From Variovorax paradoxus (GTDB lineage Bacteria > Pseudomonadota > Gammaproteobacteria > Burkholderiales > Burkholderiaceae_C): a DNA stretch of 64,000 nt. The DNA is taken from contig NZ_CP102931.1 in assembly GCF_024734665.1 (NCBI RefSeq), forward strand, positions 556,001 through 620,000, in the 5' to 3' direction. Under the pieces are notes generated by a model, which worked only from the letters and a program-made list of their open reading frames with translations, made no database searches and had not been told where the DNA came from. Of this stretch, positions 34,439-44,639 are shown piece after piece. The first letter of the stretch is position 1, and each line of letters begins with the position of its first letter. Both the position numbers and the translations under genes were made by a program.

Positions 34439-37400
34439 GTGTCGATTCAAACCCCTGCCACGGCCCCCCTCGCCGGCAACGTGCCGGCCACCGAAGACCT
34501 CGGGCCGCTGGCCTGGGTGCTGGGAGAAATCCAGAAATCCCTCGACGGTGTAGGCAAGTCGCTGCGGCGCTTCGTGCGCGACGTGGACGCTGCGGCCGAG
34601 CCCGAGGCCGGCCCGTTGCAGATGGCCCGCCAGCAACTGCACCAGGCCGTTGGCGCGCTGCAGATGGTGGGGCATGCCTCGCCCGCGCTGGTGCTTGGCG
34701 CCATCGAGTTCGCGGTGCAGGGCTTCATCGCCGAACCGCAGCGCTGCACCGATGCCGCGGTGGTCAAGATCGAGCGTGCCGGCTTCGCCGTCACCGATTT
34801 CCTCAACGCCCTGCTGGCCGGCAAGCCCGTGTCGTCGGTGGCGCTGTTTCCCCAGTATCGCGACGTGCTGGAGCTCGTCGGCAACGAGCGCGTTCACCCG
34901 GCCGACCTGTGGAGCACCGTCTGGCGCTGGGTCGAGATCAAGCCCGCGCCGACGCAGGCCGCCATCGCCTATGACCCGGCCGTGCGCTCGAAGCTCGACC
35001 GCGAAGTGCTGCAACTCGTCAAGACCGGCGACGTGCAGGCCGCCCGGCGGTTGCATGCGCTGTGCCTGGGGCTCGGCCGCGGCGCATTGCTGCCCCGCGT
35101 CGCCAGCTTCTGGACCCTGGCCGCCGGCTTCTTCGAAGCGCTGGCCACCGGGTTGATCACGCCCGACTCCTACGTCAAGCGCGCCGCCTCGCGCGTGCTG
35201 CTGCAGTACGCCACGCTCGCGCGCGGCGACAGCCTCGTGTCCGACCGTCTCGGGCAAGACCTGCTGTTCTTCTGCGCGCAGGCCGTACCCGCCGCCAGCG
35301 ACGACGCGGCCACGCTGCGCACCGTGCGCAGCGCCTGGGGCATCGCTGGCGAACAGCGCATCGACTACACCGTCGAGCAGTTCGGCCGCTTCGATCCGCT
35401 GGTGCTGCAACAGGCGCGCAAGCGCATCGAGACCGCCAAGGAAATGTGGTCGGGCCTCTCGGGCGGCGACATCACCCGCACGCGCCAGGTGGCCGACACC
35501 TTCGCGCAGCTCGGCGAATCGCTGCAGAAGCTGCACCCGCCGAGCCTGCCGATGGTGCAGGCGCTGACCCATTCGGTCGAAGCCTCCGTGCGCTCCGGCC
35601 AGGCCCCGGGCACCGAACTCGCGATGGAAGTCGCCACCTCGGTGCTCTACCTGGAAGCCGCGCTCGAAGACCTGGACCCCAGCGATCCGCAGCTCACCTC
35701 GCGCACCCTGCAACTGGCGGGCCGCATCGAACGCGTGCGCGCGGGCGGCCATTCCGAGCCGCTCGAGCCGTGGATGGAAGACCTCTACCGCCGCGTGAGC
35801 GACCGCCAGACCATGGGTACTGTGGTCGACGAACTGCGCAGCCACCTGAGCGAACTCGAGAAATCGCTAGACCAGTATTTCCGCCGCCCGGCCGAAAAGG
35901 GCCTGCTGCGCACCGTGCCGACGCAACTCCTGCAGATGCGCGGTGTGTTCTCCGTGCTCGGCCTCGACCAGGCCGCGCTCACCGTGCAGCGCATGCGCGA
36001 CGACGTCGAGGCGATGCTCGTCAGCACCTCGCCAGCCGAAGAAATGGCCGGCTTCGACGCGCTGGGCAACAACCTCGGCGCGCTGGGCTTCCTGATCGAC
36101 ATGCTGGGCTACCAGCCCGCACTGGCCAAGCGCCTGTTCGTGTTCGACGCCGAAGCCGGCGAACTCAAGCCGCTGATGGGCCGTCAGGCCACCGACAGCG
36201 CGGTTGCCGACGGCGCTGCGCCGAGCCCGGCGCCGGTCGCCCAGGCCGTGCTCAGCATCGAGGAGGTCGACGCACAGATCGCCTCGAAGCTCGCCGCTCT
36301 CGCCACGCCCAACCGCAAGGCCAAGGTTTCGCCGATCGAGGAATTCAGCAGCAAGGCCGACAGCTGGACGAACAAGATTTCCGGTCCGTCCGCGCTGCCC
36401 GACACCGAAGTCACCGAGCTCGAAGAAGACGACCTGCAGAACATCTTCCTCGACGAGGCCCGCGAGGTGGTGCAGAACGGCCTGGCCGCCATTGCCGAAC
36501 TCGCCAGCTACCCGGACGACACCGAAGAACTCACGATCCTGCGTCGTGCCTTCCACACGCTCAAGGGCAGCTCGCGCATGGTCGGCCTCACCGACTTCGG
36601 CGACGCTGCCTGGTCGCTCGAACAGGTGCTCAACACCTGGCTGGCCGACCAGCGTGCCGCCACGCCGGAACTGCTCTCGGCCACCGAACGCACGATGAAG
36701 GACTTCAGCCAGTGGGTCGAGGCCATCGCCTCGGGCTCTGCGCACGGCTGGCAATCGGCACCGTTCAGCCGCGTGGCCAACGCGCTGCTGGCCGGCGAGC
36801 CCGTGCCCCCGCCGGTGCGCGTGGCCGATGCGGAGGCCCTGGCGGTCGCCGCGCGCCACATCGCGGCCGAAGCGCCTCACTCCGCGCCCGCACCGCTCGA
36901 GGTTGCGGCGCCGGTGGCGGCGCAGCTGCCGCCCCTGCAACTGCCCGATCTGCCGGACCTGTCGCTCATCTCGGAAGCACCCGCACCCGCACCGGTCGCA
37001 GCGCCCGAGGTGCCGTTCGAAACTGTGGCTTGGCAAGAGCCCGAGAAGGCTGCCACGCCCGAGCCCGACGACGATTTCGCATCGACCGACTTCATCGATT
37101 TCGAAGCGAAGCAGACCACCGAGCCTGCAGCGCTTGAAGCCTTGCCGAGCGGCGAGGAGTTCGATTTCCTGGCGCCCCCTGCGAAGACTCCAGCGGCCGC
37201 CGAGCCGGAGCCGGCAGAGCCCGCTCCAGTCATCGAATCGATCGAGGCCACCGTGCCGACCACGGCCGGCCTGCCCGACCTGGACTGGGAGCCCGAGCCG
37301 CTGCCCGTGCAGGCTGCTGCTGTTGTTGCAGCCGAGCCCGAAGTCATCGAAGCCGCGGCACTGCCGCTGCACGAAGAAGAGCCAGAAGAGCCGGTCGCCG

Positions 37401-40400
37401 CACCCGAGCCGCAACCGGTGGCCGAAGCAGAACCGGAGCCCGAGCCCGAACTGCCTGCCCTGGCGGTTGCCGAAGAAGTGGTCGTGCCCATCTTCGAAGC
37501 ACCCCCGGTGCCCGAAGAAGCGCAGATCCTCGTTGCCGACAAAGAAACAGAAGCAGAAGCGCCCGAACCCGTCGTGGCCGCTGCGCCCGTCGCGCCGCAG
37601 GAAAGCGCCGAAGACCAGGTCAAGGTCATCGGCCCGCTGCGCATCGGCATTCAGCTCTACAACGTCTACCTCAACGAGGCCGACGAGTGGTCGCGCCAGC
37701 TCGCCACCGACGTCGGTGAATGGGCGCTCGAATCGCACGAACGCCTGCCCGACTCGACCGTCGCGCTGGCCCACTCGCTGGCCGGCAGCTCGGCCACGGT
37801 CGGCTTCCACAGCCTGTCGGGCATGGCCCGCCTGTTCGAAGCCGCGCTGCAGCATCTGCAGATGCAGGGCAGCGGCACGCGTGAGCAGGGCATGGTGCTG
37901 GTGGCCGCGGCCGACGAGCTGCGCCGCCTGCTGCACCAGTTTGCCGTCGGCTTCCTGCGCGATCCGGCCGAAGGCACGCTGCAGGCGCTGCGCGACATCG
38001 CCAATTCGCCGATGCCGACCGAAGTTGCCATGCGCGCCGAAGTCCGGCCGCTACAGCAGGTGGTGGTCAGCGAATCTGTCGCCGACGTGGCGCTGGACGA
38101 TTCCGAAGACGCCATCGACCTGGCCGACGCGGTCGACGTCGACCTGTTCCCGATCTTCGAGGAAGAGGCTGCCGAACTGCTGCCCCAGCTCGGCGAGGCG
38201 TTGCGCCAATGGGCGCATCACCCCGACGACAGCGCGCCGCGCGCCTCGGTGCTGCGCACGCTGCACACGCTCAAGGGCAGCGCGCGACTGGCTGGCGCCA
38301 TGCGCCTGGGCGAGCGCGCGCACCGCATGGAGTCCGAGATCGAAGTCCTGGGCTCCCAGGGCGCGGAACGGGCCGACATCGAAAAGCTGCTGACGCGCCT
38401 CGACGCCCTGCAGGCCACCTTCGACGCGCTGCGCGCGGCCGACGATGCCACGCAGGTCGAGCTGGCCCAGATCGTGGCCGCGGCCACCGCGACCGCATCC
38501 GCCGCCCAGCTGCTGCAGGTGGCGCCCGAAGCCGGCGTGCCGGCGAACGACGAAACCGCCGCCCCCGTGGCGAGCCTGGAAGACGAAGAGTCCGTCGCTG
38601 CCGCACCGGCTGCACCCACGACGCTGCAACCGCGCCCCGCGCCCGCACTGCTCACGCCTCTGCGCGCGGCAACGGGCCAGGCCGTGCGCATTCGCACCCA
38701 GCTGCTCGACCGCCTGGTCGCGCAGACCGGCGAGGTCATCATCACGCGTTCGCGCCTGGAAGCCGAACTCGGCCAGCTGCGCGGATCGCTGTCCGACCTC
38801 ACGGGCAATCTGGACCGCCTGCGCCAGCAACTGCGCGACATCGAAGTGCAGGCCGAAAGCCAGATGCAGTCCCGCCTGGCGCAAGCCAAGGACTCGCAGC
38901 AGGGCTTCGACCCGCTGGAGTTCGACCGCTTCACCCGCGTGCAGGAACTCACGCGCATGATGGCCGAGTCGGTGAACGACGTGGCCACCGTGCAGCGCAC
39001 GCTGCAAAAGACGGTGCAGGCGACGGAAGACGACCTCAGCGTGCAGGCGCGCCAGACGCGCGAACTGCAGCGCGGCCTGCTGCGCACGCGCATGGTGGAG
39101 TTCGAAGGCATCTCCGACCGCCTCTATCGCGTGGTGCGCCAGGCCTCCAAGGACACCGGCAAGCAGGTGCGCCTGGACATCGTCGGCGGCTCCATCGAAA
39201 TGGACCGCGGCGTGCTGGACCGCATGACGCCCGCCTTCGAGCACTTGCTGCGCAACTGCGTGGCCCACGGCATCGAAGATTCGGCTGTGCGGGAGAAGGC
39301 CGGCAAGGACGCCAGCGGCCTGATCGTCATCGACCTGCACCATGAAGGCAACGACGTCTCGGTGAGCTTCCGCGACGACGGCGCCGGCCTCGACAACAAG
39401 CGCATCGCCGAGCGCGCCCGCGCTCTCGGCCTGCTGGGCCACGACCAGGAACTGTCGGCCGAAGAAGCCACCGAGCTGATCTTCAAGCCCGGCTTCTCGA
39501 CGGCGGGCCAGGTCTCCGAACTGGCCGGCCGCGGCATCGGCATGGACGTGGTGCGCGCGCAGATCGCGGCGCTCGGCGGCCGCATCGAAACGCACAGCAA
39601 CCCGGGCCAGGGCACCACCTTCAAGCTGGTGCTGCCGCTGACCACCGCCGTGACGCACGTGGTGATGCTGCGCGCGGGCGAGGTGTCGGTCGGCGTGCCA
39701 TCGAACCTGGTGGAACTGGTGCAACGCGTGGGAGGAACCGACCTCGAGGCCGCCTACCTGCACAACAGCCACCCCTTCGGCCACGAACAGGTGCCGTTCT
39801 ATTGGGCCGGCGCGCTGCTGCAGGCCTCGACCCGCAGCGAACATGCGGGCGCCAAGAACAACACGATCGTGGTCGTGCGAAGCGCCGCGCAGCGCGTGGC
39901 CCTGCACGTGGACGAAGTGCTGGGCAACCAGGAAGTCGTGGTCAAGAACCTCGGCCCGCAGCTCGCGCGGCTGCCCGGTCTGGCCGGCATCTCTGTGCTG
40001 GCTTCGGGTGCGGTGGCGCTGATCTACAACCCGGTGGCGCTGGCCGCGGTGCACGGCGAGCAGGCGCGCCAGCGCCAGGCCGCCGCGCTGGTGGCGCCGG
40101 CGCATGCCGCATCGGCCACGGCCGAGCAGGGTGGCGCACCGCAGGAGCCGTTGCCGGTGCTGGCCCCGGTGGCGCCGCAGATTCCGTTGGTACTGGTGGT
40201 GGACGACTCCATCACCGTGCGTCGCGTCACGCAGCGTCTGCTGCAGCGCGAAGGCTATCGCGTGTCGCTCGCGGCCGACGGCCTGCAGGCGCTCGAACGG
40301 CTGCAGCAGGAACGTCCGGCGGTGGTGCTGTCGGACATCGAGATGCCGCGCATGGACGGCTTCGACCTGGCCCGCAACATCCGCGCCGACGCCGCACTGG

Positions 40401-40570
40401 CCGAGCTGCCGATCATCATGATCACCTCGCGCATCGCCGAGAAGCACCGCGACTATGCGCGCACGCTGGGCGTGAACCACTACCTCGGCAAGCCGTACTC
40501 GGAAGAGGAACTGCTGCGCCTGGTGCGTGCGTACACGAGCGAGTCGACAACGCTGGCGGCCGCCGCCTGA
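34439..40570 (+). CDS. pilL: Pil-Chp hybrid histidine kinase (PilL/ChpA)
   Basis: 2043 residues from a GTG start. Three phosphotransfer (Hpt-like) units are visible: H706 in HTLKGSSRM, H1112 in HSLAGSSATV and H1276 in HTLKGSARL. An acidic Pro/Ala/Glu-rich linker of about 250 residues (815-1065) separates the first two. A CheA-type dimerisation and ATPase core follows: N box HLLRNCVAHGIEDS near 1600, G boxes DDGAGLD near 1646 and GRGIGMDVV near 1698; then a CheW-like part and a C-terminal receiver domain with D1966 in VVLSDIEMPRMDGF. It receives the PilJ signal and phosphorylates PilG and PilH. The N-terminal 700 residues resemble a PilL-N-type helical region. Last gene of the cluster. Confidence 0.93.
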   Translation: MSIQTPATAPLAGNVPATEDLGPLAWVLGEIQKSLDGVGKSLRRFVRDVDAAAEPEAGPLQMARQQLHQAVGALQMVGHASPALVLGAIEFAVQGFIAEPQRCTDAAVVKIERAGFAVTDFLNALLAGKPVSSVALFPQYRDVLELVGNERVHPADLWSTVWRWVEIKPAPTQAAIAYDPAVRSKLDREVLQLVKTGDVQAARRLHALCLGLGRGALLPRVASFWTLAAGFFEALATGLITPDSYVKRAASRVLLQYATLARGDSLVSDRLGQDLLFFCAQAVPAASDDAATLRTVRSAWGIAGEQRIDYTVEQFGRFDPLVLQQARKRIETAKEMWSGLSGGDITRTRQVADTFAQLGESLQKLHPPSLPMVQALTHSVEASVRSGQAPGTELAMEVATSVLYLEAALEDLDPSDPQLTSRTLQLAGRIERVRAGGHSEPLEPWMEDLYRRVSDRQTMGTVVDELRSHLSELEKSLDQYFRRPAEKGLLRTVPTQLLQMRGVFSVLGLDQAALTVQRMRDDVEAMLVSTSPAEEMAGFDALGNNLGALGFLIDMLGYQPALAKRLFVFDAEAGELKPLMGRQATDSAVADGAAPSPAPVAQAVLSIEEVDAQIASKLAALATPNRKAKVSPIEEFSSKADSWTNKISGPSALPDTEVTELEEDDLQNIFLDEAREVVQNGLAAIAELASYPDDTEELTILRRAFHTLKGSSRMVGLTDFGDAAWSLEQVLNTWLADQRAATPELLSATERTMKDFSQWVEAIASGSAHGWQSAPFSRVANALLAGEPVPPPVRVADAEALAVAARHIAAEAPHSAPAPLEVAAPVAAQLPPLQLPDLPDLSLISEAPAPAPVAAPEVPFETVAWQEPEKAATPEPDDDFASTDFIDFEAKQTTEPAALEALPSGEEFDFLAPPAKTPAAAEPEPAEPAPVIESIEATVPTTAGLPDLDWEPEPLPVQAAAVVAAEPEVIEAAALPLHEEEPEEPVAAPEPQPVAEAEPEPEPELPALAVAEEVVVPIFEAPPVPEEAQILVADKETEAEAPEPVVAAAPVAPQESAEDQVKVIGPLRIGIQLYNVYLNEADEWSRQLATDVGEWALESHERLPDSTVALAHSLAGSSATVGFHSLSGMARLFEAALQHLQMQGSGTREQGMVLVAAADELRRLLHQFAVGFLRDPAEGTLQALRDIANSPMPTEVAMRAEVRPLQQVVVSESVADVALDDSEDAIDLADAVDVDLFPIFEEEAAELLPQLGEALRQWAHHPDDSAPRASVLRTLHTLKGSARLAGAMRLGERAHRMESEIEVLGSQGAERADIEKLLTRLDALQATFDALRAADDATQVELAQIVAAATATASAAQLLQVAPEAGVPANDETAAPVASLEDEESVAAAPAAPTTLQPRPAPALLTPLRAATGQAVRIRTQLLDRLVAQTGEVIITRSRLEAELGQLRGSLSDLTGNLDRLRQQLRDIEVQAESQMQSRLAQAKDSQQGFDPLEFDRFTRVQELTRMMAESVNDVATVQRTLQKTVQATEDDLSVQARQTRELQRGLLRTRMVEFEGISDRLYRVVRQASKDTGKQVRLDIVGGSIEMDRGVLDRMTPAFEHLLRNCVAHGIEDSAVREKAGKDASGLIVIDLHHEGNDVSVSFRDDGAGLDNKRIAERARALGLLGHDQELSAEEATELIFKPGFSTAGQVSELAGRGIGMDVVRAQIAALGGRIETHSNPGQGTTFKLVLPLTTAVTHVVMLRAGEVSVGVPSNLVELVQRVGGTDLEAAYLHNSHPFGHEQVPFYWAGALLQASTRSEHAGAKNNTIVVVRSAAQRVALHVDEVLGNQEVVVKNLGPQLARLPGLAGISVLASGAVALIYNPVALAAVHGEQARQRQAAALVAPAHAASATAEQGGAPQEPLPVLAPVAPQIPLVLVVDDSITVRRVTQRLLQREGYRVSLAADGLQALERLQQERPAVVLSDIEMPRMDGFDLARNIRADAALAELPIIMITSRIAEKHRDYARTLGVNHYLGKPYSEEELLRLVRAYTSESTTLAAAA

Positions 40571-40593
40571 CGCGCGGTTTTCAGGCAGCGATA

Positions 40594-40621
40594 AAGAAAA
40601 GGGCCTTCGGGCCCTTTTCTT
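40594..40621. terminator. Bidirectional UUCG-hairpin terminator
   Basis: A 12-bp stem (40594-40605 with 40610-40621) is closed by the tetraloop TTCG. A-rich and T-rich stem ends serve as T-tracts on both strands, so it can end pilL transcripts on the plus strand and phr transcripts on the minus strand; the phr stop codon starts inside it. Confidence 0.88.
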
Positions 40622-42119
40622 ATTTCTGCAGTGCCTTCGCCCGCGCCACCCCGTAGCGCTGCAGTGTCTTCTCGCGCGCCTCGGCGTGGTCCACCACCGG
40701 CTTCGGGTACGTCTCGCCGAGCTTGATGCCGGCCGCTTCCAACTCCACCGGCGACGCCAACCACGGCGCATGGATCGCCGCATTCGACAGCCCCGCCAGC
40801 TGCGGCAGGTAGCGGCGGATGAACTTGCCCTCGGGGTCGAAGCGCTCGCTCTGCGTCACCGGGTTGAAGATGCGGAAGTAGGGCTGCGCGTCGCAGCCGC
40901 TCGAACTGGCCCACTGCCAGCCGCCGTTGTTCGACGCCAGCTCGAAGTCGTTCAGGTGCAGCGCGAAGTAGGCCTCGCCGCGACGCCAGTCCAGCCCCAG
41001 GTCTTTGCACAGGAAGCTCGCCACCACCATGCGCAGGCGGTTGTGCATGTAGCCGCTCTGGTTGATCTGCAGCATGGCCGCGTCCACCAGCGGGTAGCCG
41101 GTGCGGCCCTGGCACCAGGCGTCGAACAGCTGGTCGGCGTGCTTGCCGTGGTGCCAGGCGATCTTGTCGTACTCGGGCCGGAAGCTCTTCGACTCGCCGC
41201 CCCTGTGCACGTGCGGAAAGTGCACCAGGATCTGGAAGTAGAACTCGCGCCAGATCAGCTCGCTCAGCCAGGTCGTCGCCCCGGCGTTGCCCTGCAGCGA
41301 GAGCTGGTGCGCCAGGCTGGCCATCTGCCGGATCGACACCGTGCCGAAGCGCAGGTGCACGCCCATGTAGCTGGGCCCGCGCACCGCAGGGAAGTCGCGC
41401 GCCTCGTGGTAGCGGTCGATGCGCTCGAAGAAATCCTCGAACAGCAGGCCCGCGCCGCGCGTGCCGGTGGGGATCTCCAGCGCCGAGAGGTTGCTCTTCT
41501 CGAAGCCGATCTCCCGCAGCGTCGGCACCGGCTCGCCATAGGCCTGCGGCGAGGGCGCCAGCGCATCGGCATGGCTGCGCACCGGATACGACTTGAGAAA
41601 GAACGCATCGACCTTCGCCAGCCAGGCCCGCTTGTAGGGGGTGAACACCGTGTAAGGCTGATCGGTCTTGGTCATGACCTCGTCGCGATCGAAGACGGTG
41701 GAGTCCTTGTAGGTGTGGAACGCCACGCCGGCATTGGCCAGCGCGCCGAACACCTTGGCGTCGCGCTCCAGCGCGTCGGGCTCGTCGTCGCGGTTGGCGA
41801 ACACCGCCTGCACGCCGAGTTCGCGCGCCAGCGCGGGAATCTCCTGCACCGCCGCGGCATGCCGCACGACCAGCCCGCCGCCCAGCGCGCGCAGTTCGGC
41901 CTCGAGCTCCACCAGCGATTCGCGGATGAATTCGACCCGCCGGTCGACCGTGGGCAGGGCGTCGAGGATGGCCTTGTCGAAGACAAAAACGCAGACCACC
42001 TGGCGGCAGGCCCGCAGCGCGCGATACAGGGCCGCGTTGTCGTCCACCCGGAGGTCACGGCGGAACCACATGAGCCCTTTGGGATAGGTCTTGTCAACGG
42101 CCAGTAAAATCGGGGGCAT
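40620..42119 (-). CDS. phr: Deoxyribodipyrimidine photolyase
   Basis: 499 residues. The N-terminal photolyase domain opens GLMWFRRDLRVDDNAALYRAL, which binds the antenna cofactor; the FAD-binding domain has the trio TGYPLVDAAMLQINQSGYMHNRLRMVVASFL, WRRGEAYFALHLNDFELASNNGGWQW and the C-terminal NPVTQSERFDPEGKFIRRYLPQL, as in class I CPD photolyases, which split pyrimidine dimers with blue light. Start uncertain: ATG 42119 abuts the divergent gene, while ATG 42071 has AAGGG close by and would avoid overlap with that gene's promoter box. Confidence 0.93.
   Translation of the reverse strand: MPPILLAVDKTYPKGLMWFRRDLRVDDNAALYRALRACRQVVCVFVFDKAILDALPTVDRRVEFIRESLVELEAELRALGGGLVVRHAAAVQEIPALARELGVQAVFANRDDEPDALERDAKVFGALANAGVAFHTYKDSTVFDRDEVMTKTDQPYTVFTPYKRAWLAKVDAFFLKSYPVRSHADALAPSPQAYGEPVPTLREIGFEKSNLSALEIPTGTRGAGLLFEDFFERIDRYHEARDFPAVRGPSYMGVHLRFGTVSIRQMASLAHQLSLQGNAGATTWLSELIWREFYFQILVHFPHVHRGGESKSFRPEYDKIAWHHGKHADQLFDAWCQGRTGYPLVDAAMLQINQSGYMHNRLRMVVASFLCKDLGLDWRRGEAYFALHLNDFELASNNGGWQWASSSGCDAQPYFRIFNPVTQSERFDPEGKFIRRYLPQLAGLSNAAIHAPWLASPVELEAAGIKLGETYPKPVVDHAEAREKTLQRYGVARAKALQK
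42105..42110 (+). promoter_or_regulatory. Likely -10 box for the yqgE-ruvX-pyr operon
   Basis: TAAAAT lies 10-36 nt before the two candidate starts of yqgE. No convincing -35 box was found at the right distance (TTGTCA is only 8 bp away). If it is used, transcription begins near 42117, making ATG 42120 leaderless and ATG 42141 the more ordinary start. Confidence 0.4.
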
Positions 42120-42719
42120 ATGGCCGCCGATTCTGCCCCGATGAACCTTACGCATCACTTTTTGATAGCGATGCCCGGGATGGAAGACAAAACTTTCAAC
42201 CGCAGCGTCGTGTACCTCTGCGAACACAGCGAGCGCGGTGCGCTCGGCCTGGTAATCAACAAACCCAGCGACATCAACCTCAAGGTGCTGTTCGAGAAAA
42301 TCGAGCTCCACCTGGCCCGCCCCGAGCTGGGCGAAGCCCCCGTCTTCCAGGGCGGCCCGGTGCAGACCGAACGCGGCTTCGTGCTGCACGAGCCGGTCTT
42401 CACCCAGGCCGAGAAGCCCGAGGAATCGGTCTACGCCTCGACCATGACCATTCCCGGCGGGCTCGAAATGACCACTTCCAAGGACGTGCTGGAGGCCCTG
42501 GCCACTGGCGCCGGCCCGCGCAAGGTACTGGTCTCGCTGGGCTACGCGGCCTGGGGCGAAGGCCAGCTCGAATCGGAACTGGCCGAAAACAGCTGGCTTA
42601 CCGTGGGCGCCGACCCGGCCGTGATCTTCGACACCCCGATCGAGCAGCGCTACGACAGGGCGCTGCTGCTGCTGGGCCTCGAGGCGTGGAAGCTGTCGCC
42701 GGACGCCGGACACGCATGA
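42120..42719 (+). CDS. YqgE/AlgH family protein
   Basis: 199 residues as drawn; the ATG at 42141 (MNLTHHFLIAMPGM) gives 192 residues and matches E. coli YqgE exactly at its N terminus, so it may be the true start. Conserved stretches are SVVYLCEHSERGALGLVINKP, GGPVQTERGFVLH and LGYAAWGEGQLESELAENSWL. The family (UPF0301) is paired with ruvX/yqgF in many proteobacteria; its function is unresolved despite the old AlgH link to alginate control. The stop overlaps ruvX by 4 nt. Confidence 0.93.
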   Translation: MAADSAPMNLTHHFLIAMPGMEDKTFNRSVVYLCEHSERGALGLVINKPSDINLKVLFEKIELHLARPELGEAPVFQGGPVQTERGFVLHEPVFTQAEKPEESVYASTMTIPGGLEMTTSKDVLEALATGAGPRKVLVSLGYAAWGEGQLESELAENSWLTVGADPAVIFDTPIEQRYDRALLLLGLEAWKLSPDAGHA

Positions 42720-43183
42720 GCGCAGCCGCCATGCCAGACGCTCCCGCTCCCTCCGCTTCTTCTCCCGTTCCCGCTGCTGCCGCTGTTCCCGTTCCCGCCC
42801 ATTTCCAGACCTTCCTGGCCTTCGACTTCGGCCTGAAGCGCACGGGCGTGGCCAGCGGCAACCGGCTGCTGCAGACGGCCACCCCGCAGCCCACCATCAA
42901 GGCCGAGGGTGACGCCCGCTTTGCGCAGGTAGAGGCGCGCATCAAGGAATGGCAGCCCGACGCCCTGGTGATCGGCGTGCCCTACCACCCCGACGGCGCC
43001 CCGCACGAGAACACCCGCCGCGCGCAGAAGTTCGCGCGCCAGCTGCGCGGCCGTTTCAACCTCCAGGTGTTCGAGGTCGACGAGCGCTACAGCACCACCG
43101 AGGCTCTGTCATCGGGCGCGCGTGATGCCGACGCTGCTTCGGCCTGCATCATCCTGGAGCAATTTTTGAGGAGTCTCCCGTGA
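42716..43183 (+). CDS. ruvX: Putative Holliday junction resolvase / pre-16S rRNA nuclease YqgF
   Basis: 155 residues. RNase H-like fold with the motifs FLAFDFGLKRTGVASGN, PDALVIGVPYHPDGAPHENT and VFEVDERYSTTEAL plus the C-terminal DADAASACIILEQFL. It carries an N-terminal Ala/Pro/Ser-rich extension of about 25 residues before the fold. YqgF is involved in 16S rRNA 5' maturation and has resolvase-like structure. ATG 42716 overlaps yqgE, and the stop overlaps the pyrR GTG (GTGA). Confidence 0.93.
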   Translation: MSAAAMPDAPAPSASSPVPAAAAVPVPAHFQTFLAFDFGLKRTGVASGNRLLQTATPQPTIKAEGDARFAQVEARIKEWQPDALVIGVPYHPDGAPHENTRRAQKFARQLRGRFNLQVFEVDERYSTTEALSSGARDADAASACIILEQFLRSLP

Positions 43184-43677
43184 GTTCAATTCCCGATGCC
43201 GAAGCGCTCTACACGAAGCTGCTGGCCGGCGTGAAGGCGCTGATGCGCCCTGAGACGAAACTGGTGGGTATCACCTCCGGCGGCGCCTGGCTGGTCGAAC
43301 GCCTGCAGAAAGACTTGGGACTGCCCGGCGCGCCCGGCATCATCTCGTCGGCCATGCACCGCGACGACTTCGCGCGCCGCGGCCTCTCGGCGAGTGCGCA
43401 GACCGTGCTGCCCTTCGATGTGAACGGCACCGACGTGCTGCTGCTCGACGACGTGCTCTACACGGGCCGCACCATCCGCGCGGTGCTCAACGAGCTGTTC
43501 GACTTCGGCCGCCCAGCCAGCGTGCGCCTCGCGGTGCTGGTGGATCGCGGTGGACGCGAACTGCCCGTTGCCGCCGACTTCGCCGCTACCACGCTCACAT
43601 TGCCAAACACTCAACTGCTTGCCCTCGCGCGCGCCAACGATGGTGCCTTCAGCCTCAAGGTGGAGGAAAACAAGTAA
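43180..43677 (+). CDS. pyrR: Bifunctional pyr operon regulator / uracil phosphoribosyltransferase
   Basis: 165 residues with a type I phosphoribosyltransferase fold; the PRPP loop is [21 protein letters not shown]. PyrR of Gram-positives attenuates pyr mRNA; in betaproteobacteria the protein is found in the same place but its RNA-binding role is less certain, and no attenuator is visible in the 4-nt overlapping junctions here. GTG start inside the ruvX stop; stop shares one base with pyrB (TAATG). Confidence 0.9.
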   Translation: MSSIPDAEALYTKLLAGVKALMRPETKLVGITSGGAWLVERLQKDLGLPGAPGIISSAMHRDDFARRGLSASAQTVLPFDVNGTDVLLLDDVLYTGRTIRAVLNELFDFGRPASVRLAVLVDRGGRELPVAADFAATTLTLPNTQLLALARANDGAFSLKVEENK

Positions 43678-44639
43678 TGCTCTACAAGCGAAATCCGCAG
43701 CTCAACAAGAACGGCGAGCTGATCCATCTGCTGTCGATCGAAGGCCTGCCCAAGGACATCGTCACGCACATCCTCGACACCGCCGCCAACTTCACGAGCG
43801 TGAGCGACCGCGAGGTGAAGAAGGTGCCGCTGCTGCGCGGCAAGAGCGTGTTCAACCTGTTCTTCGAGAACAGCACCCGCACCCGCACCACCTTCGAGAT
43901 CGCGGCCAAGCGCCTCTCGGCCGATGTCATCAACCTCGACATCGCGCGCTCCTCGGCCACCAAGGGCGAGTCGCTGCTCGACACCATCGCCAACCTGAGC
44001 GCCATGGCGGCCGACCTATTCGTGGTGCGCCACAGCGAGTCGGGCGCGCCCTACCTGATCGCGCAGCACGTGGCGCCGCACGTGCACGTGGTGAACGCCG
44101 GCGACGGCCGCCACGCGCACCCGACGCAGGGGCTGCTCGACATGTACACGATCCGCCACTACAAGAAAGACTTCACGAACCTCACGGTCGCCATCGTCGG
44201 CGACGTGCTGCATTCGCGCGTGGCGCGCTCCGACATCCATGCGCTCACCACGCTGGGCTGCGCCGAGGTGCGCGTGGTCGGCCCGAAGACGCTGGTGCCG
44301 AGCGACATGGCCGGCATGGGCGTGCGCGTGTGCCACACGCTCGAAGAGGGCATTAAGGACTGCGACGTCGTCATCATGCTGCGCCTGCAGAACGAGCGCA
44401 TGAGCGGCGCGTTGCTGCCGTCGTCGCAGGAGTTCTTCAAGACCTTCGGCCTTACGCCCGAGAAGCTGCAGCTGGCCAAGCCGGACGCCATCGTGATGCA
44501 CCCGGGCCCGATCAATCGCGGCGTTGAGATCGACTCCGCCGTGGTCGACGGCAAGCAGAGCGTGATCCTCCCGCAGGTCACTTTCGGCATCGCCGTGCGC
44601 ATGGCGGTGATGAGCATCGTGGCAGGTAACGAAGCATGA
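43677..44639 (+). CDS. pyrB: Aspartate carbamoyltransferase catalytic chain
   Basis: 320 residues. The carbamoyl phosphate site [19 protein letters not shown] and the later [22 protein letters not shown] blocks are complete, so it should be active in the first committed step of pyrimidine synthesis. Length is that of the class whose catalytic trimers pair with a dihydroorotase-like subunit. No pyrI regulatory gene is present; the pyrC' gene overlaps its stop (ATGA), the Pseudomonas-like pyrBC' arrangement. Confidence 0.95.
   Translation: MLYKRNPQLNKNGELIHLLSIEGLPKDIVTHILDTAANFTSVSDREVKKVPLLRGKSVFNLFFENSTRTRTTFEIAAKRLSADVINLDIARSSATKGESLLDTIANLSAMAADLFVVRHSESGAPYLIAQHVAPHVHVVNAGDGRHAHPTQGLLDMYTIRHYKKDFTNLTVAIVGDVLHSRVARSDIHALTTLGCAEVRVVGPKTLVPSDMAGMGVRVCHTLEEGIKDCDVVIMLRLQNERMSGALLPSSQEFFKTFGLTPEKLQLAKPDAIVMHPGPINRGVEIDSAVVDGKQSVILPQVTFGIAVRMAVMSIVAGNEA

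Noticed and set aside
38051..40783. 910-codon minus-strand frame opposite pilL
   Set aside because: Antisense shadow of the CheA-type kinase domains; composition of Arg/His/Gly/Val without any motif.
42091..42110. TTGTCA with TAAAAT as a complete sigma-70 promoter before yqgE
   Set aside because: Only 8 bp separate the two hexamers, far from the 16-18 bp needed.
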